Positions 45,643 through 55,980 of a stretch of 64,000 nt of DNA are shown here, one piece after another (the stretch's first letter is position 1; every line of letters starts with the position of its first letter). A program made the position numbers and the translations under genes. The notes under the pieces are model-generated. The model had not been told where the DNA came from. It saw only the letters and a program-made list of their open reading frames with translations, and made no database searches. This DNA is from Juglans regia (lineage: Eukaryota; Streptophyta; Magnoliopsida; Fagales; Juglandaceae), in assembly GCF_001411555.2 (NCBI RefSeq), contig NC_049902.1, forward strand, positions 10,855,888 through 10,919,887. The letters run 5' to 3'.

Positions 45643-47494
45643 AAATCAGCCACCTGAGTCACTTATGTTCTGTCATTGCTGCTTGTGTTAGGTGCTAGTA
45701 AATGAGGTCTTGGCAACCATCTATCCTCCCATATCTTCACTTGTAAACCATTGCCAATCCTCCATAATAGGCCTTATTTTAACAGATTTAGGCCATCTTG
45801 TATACTCCTCCAAGTTAGAGAAGGCCTAAATCCCATTTTAGCATCCATGATCGAAGCATGCAGGAAATACTTCTACTTTAGGATGAGAGTAGGAAAAGAG
45901 TCAGGACTTGTAAGTACTTTCCACCCTTGCTTTGCTAGAAAAGCAAGATTGAAACTGTTGAAGTTCCTAAACCCCAATCCACCTTGATCCTTTGATTTGC
46001 TGAGTTTGCTCCACTTGACCCAATGATTCTTTGACTGGTCCTCATTGAAACCCCACCAAAATTTCCTTAATAACTGGTCCAATCTGTTGGTAATGTACTG
46101 AGGGAGAAGAAAGATCCCCATGGTATAAGTAGGAATGGCCTGCAAGACAAATTTGAGCAGCACCTCCTTTCCAGCAACAGATAAACAATTAGTCCTCCAG
46201 TTTGTTATTCGAGACCACACTCTATCAATAAGGCCATGAAAGGATGCAGTTTTGGCTCTCCCAACCATGGTAGGGAGACCAAGACATTTCTCAAATGAAC
46301 TTGTTGGATGCACTCCAGCAATTTGCAGAATAGTTCTCTTGTTCCCAGGTGGAGTATTCTTGCTGAAAAATATGGAGGATTTCTCCTTGTTTAGCAATTG
46401 ACCAGAAGCAAACTCATATAAGTTCAATATCCTCATTAATTTGCTCCATTTAAGAAAATTGGATTTACAAAAAAATCATGCTATCATTATCAAAGAAAAG
46501 ATGATTAACTCTTATAGGAGCTCTTCCCATTGGAACACTAGTGATGCTTCCATTCATCTCAGCCTTGTTAAGAAGACATGATAAGGCCTTTGCACAAAGA
46601 ATAAAAAGGTAAGGGGAGAAAGGGTCCCCTTGCCTTAGTCCTAGAGAGGGCTTGAAGAGTCTTGAGGTTCACCATTGATAATTATTGAATAGGAGACTGA
46701 AGTAATGCAATTCATCACTAGAGAGATCCACCTCCTTTCAAATCCCAGTTTGCACATCATAGAGGATTGAAAGGTCCACTCCACAAGATCATATGCCTTG
46801 CTTATATCAAGTTTGAAAGCCATGAAACTTGATTTTCCTTGCATTCTAGTTGACATTGTGTGAAGAGTTTCATAAGCCACTTACAGATGTTATCAATGAT
46901 GGCCCTACCTGGTACAAAAGTACTTTGATTCAAGGAAATGATGTTAGGTAATACAACCTTAAGCCTATTTGAAATCACTTTTGCAATAATTTTGTAAATC
47001 ACAGTACATAAGCTAATAGGCCTAAAATTAGAAACTTCTTTGGGCTCTTTAACCTTTGGAATCAAAGTAATGAAAGTTTCATTGATAGCCTCCAAAGACC
47101 CTCCTTTGTTTAGAATTTTGAGTGCAAAACTGCTAACATCTTTGCCAAGTAATTCCCAATTGGATTGATAAAATAAAGCTGGGAACCCATTAGGGCCTGG
47201 TGAGCCTAAACCTTTCATCTGAAACATTGCCACCTTGACCTCTTCCTCAATAAATTCCTTCAGCAGAATCTCATTCATCTCATGTGTCACTTTTTGGGGC
47301 ATATCCATGAGACATTCTTCAATACCAGAGGGATGAGAGGTGGAGAAAATCTCTGAGAAAAAGTTGGAGAAAGTAGTCCCAATTTGTTGCTTCTCAGTCA
47401 CTAATAAATTTCTATTGTCCAAGACTCTGAGAGACTCAATTGATTTTCCTTTTGTGAGTGGCATGTAGATAGTAAAATTTAGTGTTTCTATCAC
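45643..47494 (-). pseudogene. LINE ORF2 reverse transcriptase
   Basis: Blocks in order on the minus strand are MKGLGSPGPNGFPALFYQ, FITLIPKVKEPKEVSNFRPI, STFVPGRAIIDNI, FKLDISKAYDLVEW, LRQGDPFSPYLF, the FADD box read as FFDNDS, and then GQLLNKEKSSIFFSKNTPPG to KFWWGFNEDQS. The first catalytic Asp (LDISKAYD) is intact and the FADD box is altered. A few frameshifts near 46440, 46640 and 46880 break the frame. Confidence 0.85.
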
Positions 47495-48502
47495 CCATTT
47501 GTAGCCAATGTTGTTTTTCTGTTTGTTTCCATTTAAGATCTTCCTCGGCTAGAGATTGGTCAATTTCATTTTGCAGCTTGAATATAGAATCTACATGATC
47601 CCCTCTTCCTTCTTCCTGTAACTCACTTAGCCTTTTCAGTTTATGTCTGATGTCACCAGGAGTTTTTCTGTTTGCTCTAACATTCCATTTCTTTAGAGCA
47701 TAATTGTAGTTGAGTTGCCTTCTATTCATAATGGTAGTAGAATTGTCACCATAAACAACCTTCCCCCAAGCCTCATTTCTAGTATTAGCATAGTTTTCCT
47801 TTAATGTCCAAGCCTCTTCAAATTTGAATCATTTAGTCTTAAAGCTGCCGTGATACCTTTTATTACCTAAGAAGATAAGTAATGGTAGTGGTTTGATTTC
47901 ATAGCAGGTTCCACGCAGGCATCTCGAAAAATTTGCATCCAAGCTGGATTAGCTAGAGCTCGATCCATTTTTCTTTGGTAAAGTTTTTATCTCCTTTATT
48001 GTTAGCCCAAGCGTACCTTGATCCTCTGGTCAAAATTGGATTTAAGGAGCACCATTCAAGAGCATCTCTAAAAATCTCCACCTGTTTGTAAGGCCTAGGA
48101 CCGCCTCCACCTTCTCACCTTGACAAGTTTTTTCATTAAAATCACCACAACAAAACCATGGAATGGAGGCCATTGGTTTAAGGCACTTTAAGAATTCCCT
48201 ACTCATACTCCTTTTTAGAAGTCTCAAGATGGCCATAAAAGCCAGTGAAGAGCCAGGTTTATGCCTCTATATCACTTGTAACATGAGCATTGATATGCCA
48301 TCTCGAGTAGTTATAAATGACTACTTTAACATGATTCTTCCACATTAGTGCAAGTCCACCACTACTTCGTCTACTTTCTACCATCAAGCAAGCATCAAAC
48401 TTTAAAATCTTGCTAACCTTTTCAACTCTTGCTTTTGAACACTTTGTCTCCATGAGAAATACCATATTTGAGCACTTGTCCTTAACTAGGAGGTTAAGGT
48501 AA
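47436..48502 (-). pseudogene. LINE ORF2 endonuclease and linker
   Basis: The minus strand reads MVFLMETKCSK (catalytic Glu present), SSGGLALMWKNHVKVVIYNYS and WFCCGDFNEKTCQ (GDFNE present), then the linker MNRRQLNYNYALKKW ... KQHWLQMGDRNTKFYYLHA that precedes the RT. Stops and frameshifts separate the pieces (for example after DIEA and in the 47730-48040 region). Confidence 0.8.
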
Positions 48503-50003
48503 TTAACTGTCCGAGGGTTCCAAAGCCCTTGGTAGTTCTAGCTTATAAGATTCATTGCTGTTGGCAGAGTTGCAAAGTAGCCTCTGCCAATACCATTTGC
48601 ACAACATATCAACCACCTCAGCTTTCTTGCATTTTTTCTTTCTCTTGCTCTCATCATGCAAAAATTCCTCTTGAGAGCCAGTAGAACCTACTAGAGAGTC
48701 TCTCTTCTTACCTACCTTCCTAGTGGTCATGCCACCCTTAACCACATGTTGTTTTAATCTAGCCCGCCTTTTCCATTTAGAACTACCTTTAGGGTCATCT
48801 AGCTAGCAGGTAGTAGCATATTCGCCACTTATAGTAGTCCCTGGAGAATTCAAATATTTATTAGCATTCGATTGCATCTCCCCATTATATGCCTCCTGCT
48901 CCATATTATTAAGAGTTTCCACATGGACTGCAACCTGTTCCACCTCAGCAGCCATATCACCTTCAAGAAAGAGGTCATGGTAGTTATCACGAATCTGTGA
49001 CTGAAAATTCTCTATAGGAACAGTTTCCATATTGAATTGCTGACCCAAAATTCCTTCTGTTTGCTAAGAATGGAAGGTTTCCAATTGACCCTTCTGATTA
49101 TCTAGTACTTGCCTTGTAGGGAACTTGACATTTGCAGAATTGAGATTCTTACCATACTGGTCTTTAGGACTCTCCACGTTATCTTCTTCAACCTGCTGTT
49201 CAGAAGAATGGCTGCTTCTGTCACCCTTGTCCATGTTAGCAGAAGACTTAAACTTATCCTTTGCTCGCATAGGGAAGCACGTAGCCATGCACCATATTGG
49301 GGGGTTTTACCTCCATGTCGTGATTTACCAGTTGAGGTTTCCAGACAGCCACTAGCACCATGTTTTATAATTACACAATTAAAACAGAAGTTAGACAGTC
49401 TTTCATAAACAAAGGTGAGCCTAACTCTAATGCCATTCAACTGCACTGTGATGCCTCTCATTAATGGCTTTGTTATGTTGATGTACACCTTAACTCAAAG
49501 ATAAGGACCCCAGCCCACACCCTCTTCATCCACATTTATCTCTTCAACATCTCCTATCACACCACCCACTCTTTCTCCTATAAGTTGTCTCGTGCCTCCT
49601 AGAGGGAGACCATGCACTTGGATCCATATTGGTTCAGAAACAAAGGGGTACTTACTTGGATCAGTGAGGCCATTATAGATGTCTAGGCAAATGAGATTCC
49701 TGTCAAAATTCCAAGGCTTGCCAGCCTGAACCCTTTCCATATCATGGGCACACTGGAACTCCATCAAGAACAGATTATCACCTACAACTTTGATCTGCAA
49801 TTCCTTCCTTGGCCTCCAAGTCTTTACCATCGTACTCTTAAATGCATCTCTATTTATTGGTTTATTAGCCACCACCAAACCAATAAGATAGAGCTTTCCC
49901 CTTCGGAAATTGCTTCGTCATCCTTCAACTCAAGTAGTAACTCCTGTTGTTCTGCTTCAGTGAGGCAAAATTTGTCCCACTGTTTGATGATGTCCTCAGC
50001 CAT
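48503..50003 (-). pseudogene. LINE ORF1 (DUF4283-like domain and zinc knuckle)
   Basis: Start at 50003: MAEDIIKQWDKFCLTEAEQQ, with a frameshift near 49880. The DUF4283-like core is then open (KTWRPRKELQIKVVGDNLF, VQAGKPWNFDRNLICL, PIWIQVHGLPLG). A stop at 49495 is followed by INITKPLMRG, YERLSNFCFNC and the knuckle CFNC...HGASGC. A long charged C-terminal part continues to about 48503. It is the RNA-binding ORF1 of an L1 LINE. Confidence 0.8.
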
Positions 50004-50081
50004 GCAAGAGAACATTGTAACGTAAAGACAAAAGTGTAAAGAGTAATTGACCATCCTCCACAGTCGAAACTAGGAGACTAA

Positions 50082-50305
50082 GGGCAGGTTTGGGGGGTGA
50101 GATAAGAATTTAGTGTTTTGTTTTACTGTTTAAAATATTATGTTTTAGTATTATTATTGTATTGGGATTTGAAAAAGTTGAATTGAGATTTGAAAAAGTT
50201 GAATTATTTATTATATTTTGTATGAGGATTTGAAAAAGGTGTAATGATGAGATGAGATGAGATGAGATGAGAATTTTGGGTCTCATCCCACCCCCAAACC
50301 TGCCC
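50082..50305. mobile_element. Tourist-like MITE
   Basis: GGGCAGGTTTGGGGGGTGAG and its inverted partner CCCACCCCCAAACCTGCCC are the termini, and TAA flanks both ends (50079-50081, 50306-50308). The interior has GATGAGATGAGATGAGATGAG and GATTTGAAAAAGTTGAATT. A 3-bp TAA duplication fits PIF/Harbinger-derived MITEs. Confidence 0.85.
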
Positions 50306-50649
50306 TAAGACCTGCCAAGAGTAGGGAATTTCTCCTCAGGAACAGTTGGGAGACCTTACTTCTGCCCCTAATTCCCTTGAAACTACTTAAAATGTTTTCA
50401 TATTGCTTCTCTCTTTGTTTAAATTATATGACGCCCCTATATTTTCCTATGTTCCTAATTTCTAACATTAGACCATGGTCCATACCCATTCCTTAATGCA
50501 ATACAAATACCCCATCCATTTGGGATGATCAATCGCTCTTTGATCAATCATTTACATCATCACTTGTTCTAGGATTCATTGTATCTTACAGGAAAATTCG
50601 CTTGTAACCGGTATGCATATCATTATTGGTGGGGGCGCATATTGTCTTA

Positions 50650-50874
50650 GGGCTCGTTTGTTTTTAGAGATGAGATGAGATGAGTTGAGATTAAAGTTAA
50701 AAAGTTGAATAAAATATTGTTAGAATAAATTTTTTAATATTATTGTTGTTTTAGGATTTGAAAAAGTTGAATTGTTTATTTTATTTTGTGTGGGAATTTG
50801 GGAAAGTTGTAATGATGAGGTAGATGAGATGAGATGAGATGAGATGTTTTTGTTTTTGGAAAACAAACAAGACC
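50650..50874. mobile_element. Tourist-like MITE
   Basis: GGGCTCGTTTGTTTTTAGAG and its partner TTGGAAAACAAACAAGACC form the termini, and TTA flanks both ends (50647-50649, 50875-50877). It shares the interior with the element at 50082 and those at 36297 and 53166. Confidence 0.85.
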
Positions 50875-50978
50875 TTAAAGAAAACAACATTGTAATACGC
50901 TTCGAAGCAAACTCTTTTCTCTGACTATTTTTTGTTTTGCAGTCTCTTTGCACCAACAGTATGGTGTGTCCAATCTAT

Positions 50979-51695
50979 TTGGGTGTCCATGTTTTGAGAT
51001 GATGTGTCCATACTATCCATGCCAACCTTAACAAAAGATCTCGCTCATATCATTAGTAAATGACATACCAAAGTATTCAAATAAAATAACTGACGTTAAC
51101 TAATGTTGTCATTTCAATGTGTAGACTATCTAACTAAGCTGATAAAAGTACAACAAAGATTATTAAACTAATCCCATAAAGCTTGTCACCCACAGATTGA
51201 TGGCTAGAAAAGGTTGTGAATTGTAAGTTGGATGACTTACTTCGTACCTTGGTAGTCGATCACTTGAAGACTTTTGGGACAAAGTAGTTTTCAGACAGTG
51301 GTTGCTTATAATTAGTGAACAAACAAGAGCACAATATTCAAATTTCAATCCGTATAATATATGGGTACAATCCACGCTCACCACACGCTTTGGCTGCTAA
51401 CTTTTATAAAAAAGAAGGTGAATGTCCAAGATGAAGATTTTATAGCTTAGATTGAGATGCACAAAGCAACCAGTGATCGTTTGGAGACATCGAATACATA
51501 GTACATGATAATTGTAGTAGAAAAGAAGAGTTAGGTTGCAGAGTTTGAAGTTTTGGAGATTTTGTGTGGGCTATGCTAACCAAAGATAGATTTCAAGTGG
51601 GTAAGTACGAGAAGTTGGCAACAATAAATATTGGGCTCATGGAGATTGTGAAAAATATTAACCTAATGTCTATAGGCTGAAACGTCCTAGCCATA
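50979..51695 (+). pseudogene. Ty3-gypsy integrase C-terminus and tail, fragment 2
   Basis: This is a second copy of the sequence at 12871-13605, starting GGGTGTCCATGTTTTGAGATG. It reads IEMHKATSDRLETSN and INIGLMEIVKNINL with stops. Unlike fragment 1 it continues through a GTCCTAGCCATATTAAGCGAAC tail into block R at 51714. Confidence 0.6.
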
Positions 51696-51713
51696 TTAAG
51701 CGAACTAATAGGT

Positions 51714-52206
51714 AAAGATCCTTGTTTCTTTATTTATTTTTTCGGATTTAAGAATTTTAATTTGTTGATTTAGATCTCTAGTTTGACTCTATTTATATTT
51801 AGGCCTGGTTTGGTTTCACAGGCCTATAACATCATCTAAACTCATCGCATCTCAATATTCAAAGACCATTCAAACACAAACACTTTTTAATTTCAAAATT
51901 TTAACTTTTTCATCTAATCATTTTCTAATCATTACAACTTTTCTAAATTTTCAAATAAAACACAAAAAAAAAGAGATTCTAACTCTCTTTTAATTTTATA
52001 ATTTTTTACTCAATTTTTTCTCTCTCATTTCTCAAAATTCCATAAAAATCTCTATTCATAAATTATCTCACTATTATTCATAGAGTTCTCACCTCATTCA
52101 TATGTATAACCAAAATACTAGGGGTGTACTTTGGATGAATTGGTTATTGTTTTCCTCTATTTATTAAATCTCATACCTTTCTGGAGAGTGTTCTCTTTAT
52201 TACCTA
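51714..52206 (+). repeat. Dispersed block R, copy 2, carrying a MITE
   Basis: The halves 51714-51798 and 52121-52206 match the uninterrupted copy at 24205-24380. The MITE at 51802-52117 sits between them. Confidence 0.65.
51802..52117. mobile_element. MITE in block R copy 2
   Basis: It begins GGCCTGGTTTGGTTTCACAG and ends TATGTATAACCAAAATA. The element at 53365-53695 is the same family and is flanked by TTA on both sides. Here the flanks are TTA and CTA. Confidence 0.7.
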
Positions 52207-52325
52207 TTGTAAGATGGAGGGGCACCCGCATGAACAAACCACTCCTATGAGGTAACGACATGTAACACATAACTTAATGGCCATCCTTATATAAGATTCA
52301 TTATAATTGTCATAATTAATAGCAG

Positions 52326-52618
52326 TGTTAAGCAATACAGCTCAGTCTGTTGCTCAATTAGTGGAGCAGTCACTGGAGCCATCATCGGCCAAGTCAACAT
52401 GGGATATTTTGTTCCAGAAACTGGGCACTTTCCTTTCATGAACTCTGTCTTGCTGTATCACCTTATTTAGGAAATGTATATACTTAGCATACTATCAAAC
52501 TTTCCTTGTATATTAAACTTTCCTTGTATATTAAACTTCCTTGTATATAAATCTTCCTTGTAAATGTATCTTCTATATATGAAATATGTAGAGAAGGGTG
52601 TATATATTGATTGCTACA
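52326..52618 (+). mobile_element. copia LTR (5') of a truncated element
   Basis: TGTTAAGCAATACAGCTCAG ... TTGATTGCTACA, followed after 23 bases by TGGTATCCAAAGC (52642-52654), a tRNA-Met-type primer-binding site. Inside, AACTTTCCTTGTATATTA repeats three to four times at about 52497-52560. Confidence 0.7.
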
Positions 52619-52698
52619 CTCCTTTTTTGCTTTATTTTTCATGGTATCCAAAGCTACAAGCTAACGCCCTTTCCTGCGTACCTGTACACTTCCGCAAA

Positions 52699-53165
52699 AT
52701 GTCTTCCTCGTCCATCACTTTTAATCCTCCGAACATCGCACAATTGATTTCGGTACGGATGGATGGAACAAATTATCTCAATTGGGTTTCTCAATTACTT
52801 CCAGTTTTATGGAGTAATGACTTGCTGGGTTTCGTGGATAGTACGGAGCAGTGCCCAGCACAATTTCTTGCAAAATTTCTTCCAGCCACCTCTGATGATA
52901 ACGTTGGTGCTCAAGAAGTTAAACCAACATTTCTTCTCTGGACAAAGAAGGACCAATTCGTCCTCAGCTAGCTGAATGCAACTCTGGTAGGGAAGGTTCT
53001 GTCAATGACCTTTGGCCTTGATACATCTCGAGCGGTCTGGCTTGCATTAGCCAACAGGTATGCCTCCCAGTCCTGCTCCCGCATCAATTACCTGAAGCGG
53101 TAATTGCAATCTATGTCTCAAGGTGGGAAAAGCTGTGGAGAATACCTTCAGGATGCAAAGTCGTG
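52699..53165 (+). pseudogene. copia gag fragment
   Basis: ATG 52699 gives MSSSSITFNPPNIAQLISVR, then MDGTNYLNWVSQLLPVL, LLGFVDSTEQCP, LLWTKKDQFVLS, a TAG where Trp is usual, then FGLDTSRAVWLALANRYASQ and GGKSCGEYLQDAKSW. This is a standard plant copia gag (UBN2-type). It breaks off at 53165, where a MITE and block R follow, so pol is lost. Confidence 0.85.
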
Positions 53166-53327
53166 GGTAGATCATCTGATCTTATCTTATCATTAAAAAT
53201 TTTTTAAATTTCTACACAAAATATAATAAACAATTCAAAATTTTCAAATCCCAAAACAATAATAATATTAAAAAAATTATATTTTAAACTTTCATCTAAA
53301 ACCAAGAATTCTCATCTCACTATCAAA
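53166..53327. mobile_element. MITE fragment of the GATGAGATG family
   Basis: Words TCTTATCTTATCATTAAAAA, CAATTCAAAATTTTCAAATC, CAATAATAATATTAAAAAA and TTCTCATCTCACTATCAAACC match, in reverse, the interiors of the elements at 50082 and 50650. Its termini are worn. Confidence 0.55.
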
Positions 53328-53330
53328 CCA

Positions 53331-53765
53331 TTTTAGATCTCTAGTTTGACTTTAGTTGTATTTAGGTCTGGTTTGGTTTCACATACCTATGAAAGCATCT
53401 CATCTCAATATCCAAATACCATTCAAACACAAATATTTTTTAATTTCAAAATTTCAACTTTTCAACTTTTTTATCTAATCGTTATCAAATCAGTACAACT
53501 TTTCCAAACTTCTAAACAAAACACAAAAAACATTGAGATTCTAATTTTTTAACTTTATAATTTTTTATTCAGTTTTTTCTCTAATTTCCCAAAATCTCAT
53601 AAAAATCTTAATTCAAATCATTTCACTACTATTCACAAATTATCTTACTACTATTTACAAATTTCTCAAATCATCTCATCTGTGTAACCAAACTATTAGG
53701 GATATACTTTGGATGAATTGGTTATTATTTTCCTTAATTTATTCAATCTCATACCTCTCTTGAGA
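53331..53765 (+). repeat. Dispersed block R, copy 3, carrying a MITE
   Basis: TTTAGATCTCTAGTTTGAC and TTTGGATGAATTGGTTATT match block R copy 2. The MITE 53365-53695 lies between them. Confidence 0.65.
53365..53695. mobile_element. MITE in block R copy 3
   Basis: It begins GGTCTGGTTTGGTTTCACAT and ends TGTGTAACCAAACTA, flanked by TTA at 53362-53364 and 53696-53698. Confidence 0.75.
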
Positions 53766-53884
53766 TGATTACAAAGCCTAACGAATTTTCGATCTTACAA
53801 TGTGTCTGTATTTTTTTTCTAACTTGGATGGACGCGACAGATTTCTAAGGTGTGTGTGTAATATCCCTTTTTGCGCATTTTGTA

Positions 53885-55980
53885 GTGAAAAGGAATCCAA
53901 GAGTATAGTTGCCGATTTAAACAAGGGGGAGAAATTGGATGGGGAGAACGATGACGTGATACTTCATATGATATGGATAAGGGTAGGTGGTGTATGAGAT
54001 CCCACATTGCTTGAGAAAGAGAAGTTCTTGCTCTTTATAAAGTTCTAATGGGGCTCCAATTGTATCATTGACTAGTCCTTTTGAAGTATAGGCCATGTGG
54101 TTTGAGTCTTCCATTGGGGAGTATCAGAGCCATGTCATCTACAATGGATAGGCCCGACGAGGACGTCGGAAATTTAAGAGGGGTAGATTGTGATACCCCA
54201 TATGATATGGATAAGGGTAGGTGGTGTATGGGATCCCACATTACTTGAGAAGGAGAAGTTCTTGGTCTTTATAAGGTTCCAAAGGGGCTCTAATTGTATC
54301 ATTGACTAGTCCTTTTGGAGTATAGGCCATGTGGTTTGGGCCCTCCATTGAGACATTACAAATGGTATCAGAGTCTATCCCAACCAAAAGTGTGGGATTT
54401 GAGCCGTGCCACCTACAATGGACAGGCCCGACGAGGATGTCAGGAATTTAAGGGGGTAGATTGTGATACCCCCCATATGATATGGATAAGGGTGGGTGGT
54501 GTATGGGATCCCACATTGCTTGGGAAGGAGAAGTTCTTGCTCTTTATAAAGTTCTAATGGGGCTCCAATTGTATCATTGACTAGCCCTTATGGAGTACAG
54601 GCCATATGGTTTGAGTCTTTCATTAGGACGTTGCAGATGACATTTGGCATCGCAAGATCCAATATATCTTAGATGAGCAAGAGGTATTGGAGATTTTAAC
54701 TGACTCGCTTTATAAGCTCGAGAAAAGGGACTTGGAGCAACACAAGAGAGATCAAGAAGCCTATGATGAATGGGCTAAAAAGAACTATTTTGCACGTATT
54801 ATCATGTTAGGCAGCATGCACAATAATCTCATGTGTGAGTTCGAAGCCTATGACACTGCCCAAAAGATGTGGCAAGCATTAAAGATGAAGTTTGGGGAAC
54901 TTTAGCCATAAGGTTGCGCAGATTAATTATGAGATTTGACTCCTATAAGATGTGCTCTCACCACACGAGGAAGCAACATCTTAGGGTGATGTCATCCATG
55001 ATCCGAGAACTTAAGACGGTAGGAAATAACTTGACTAATGACCAACAAGTTCAAGCAATTATACACTCGCTACCAAATTCTTGGGAGACAATCAGCCAGA
55101 ATCTGACGCACAATGAGAATATCAAGGATTTTGATGATGTGTCACATCACTTGGAGCTTGAGGCTGAGCACCTAGAGGCTGTTAAGCCTAAACATTCAGC
55201 CTATATGCTGAGTCTTGTTTGCGCAGGGCATCTAAACCCAAGCGCAAGAAGTACAAGATAGAGTTAGCTGCTGGACAAGTGAAGGAAGGGTCAGAAACTT
55301 CTCAACGCAGGAAGAACAAGTCAATGTTAGAGTGCTTCAACTGCAGAAAGAAATGCCAATTTGCTCGTGACTACACTAAGGCGAAAAAGGTACACTCTGA
55401 CTATTCTCGCATTGTTTTTGTAACTAGCGATGTGATGATTGCTCATTTGTATCCTGTGTGGACTGTTGATTCAGGAGAGAACGATCACATAGCGTGAGAT
55501 CGAGTTAGTTTTGTTGAGTATCGTCAGATTCTAATTGGGAGTCATGATGTCAAGGTTAGGAATGCAGCTAGCGTTGAGGTGCTGGGACTTGGCACCTACA
55601 AGTTGGACTTGCGGGGCAGCCACACTCTATTTCTCCACGATGTGTTATATGCTCCCGAGATCCAATGAAACTTACTTTCTGTAGTTACTTTATTAAGACT
55701 TGGTTTTCGGATTTTATTTGAAAACAATTGTGTTTCCTTATATTTAGGCAATGTTTTTTATGGTTGTGCTTTTCTATTAGACGGTTTTATGATAATTGAT
55801 TTGGATTATTCAAATATGAATGAGTCTATTGCTTTTCTTTCTGCATCTGATAATTTGGATTCATATAAATGGCATGCTAGGCTTGGCCATATAGGGCAAG
55901 AAAGAATGACTAGGGTAGTTAGAGAAGGCCTTATAGGCAGTCTCGCTAAGGTCACGTTGCCCAATGTGAACATTGTCTGA
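53885..55980 (+). pseudogene. copia gag, protease and pre-integrase (element interrupted by a TRIM-like array)
   Basis: The gag N-terminus (SKSIVADLNKGEKLDGEN) is at 53890-53950. It resumes after the array at 54636 with IWHRKIQYILDEQEVLEIL and continues through YNEWAKK-like, MHNNLMCEFEAYDTAQKMWQ and AEHLRVMSSMIRELK-like positions. The zinc knuckle is worn (CFNCRKKCQFARDYTK, with the His and last Cys replaced). The protease reads WTVDSGENDHIA. The pre-integrase zinc region has KWHARLGHIGQERMTRV and a CEHCL motif in a shifted frame at about 55960, where a different copia takes over. Several stops are present. Confidence 0.8.
53957..54635 (+). mobile_element. Tandem array of a TRIM-like short LTR element (three LTRs, two interiors)
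   Basis: LTR units start at 53957, 54191 and 54464 (TGATACC...CATATGATATGGATAAGGG) and are about 170 bp. LTR 2 ends GAGACATTACA and LTR 3 ends GGACGTTGCA. Between them lie interiors of about 70-100 bp, each with a tRNA-Met-type site (TGGTATCAGAGT at 54363; GTATCAGAGCC at 54121) at the start and a purine-rich AATTTAAGGGGGTAGATTG at the end. No protein is coded. GATGAC flanks the array on both sides. This is the structure of a TRIM whose copies were joined through shared LTRs. Confidence 0.8.

Larger units (their letters stand above)
41849..50060 (-). mobile_element. L1-type LINE, near full length, split by a solo LTR
   Basis: On the minus strand, ORF1 starts at 50003, ORF2 runs to RNase H, and an A-rich tail (T run at 41849-41861 on plus) ends the element. 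Without solo LTR C (43090-45642) it is about 5.6 kb, typical for plant L1 elements. It is less decayed than the plus-strand LINE: several domains are open over more than 100 codons and the endonuclease Glu is intact. Confidence 0.85.

Noticed and set aside
54191..54360. Possible Cassandra-type LTR with an embedded 5S RNA-like promoter
   Set aside because: GGGATCCCACATTGCTTGGG is superficially 5S-like, but the conserved 5S A and C boxes are not in the right order or spacing, so it was kept as a TRIM-like LTR without that claim.
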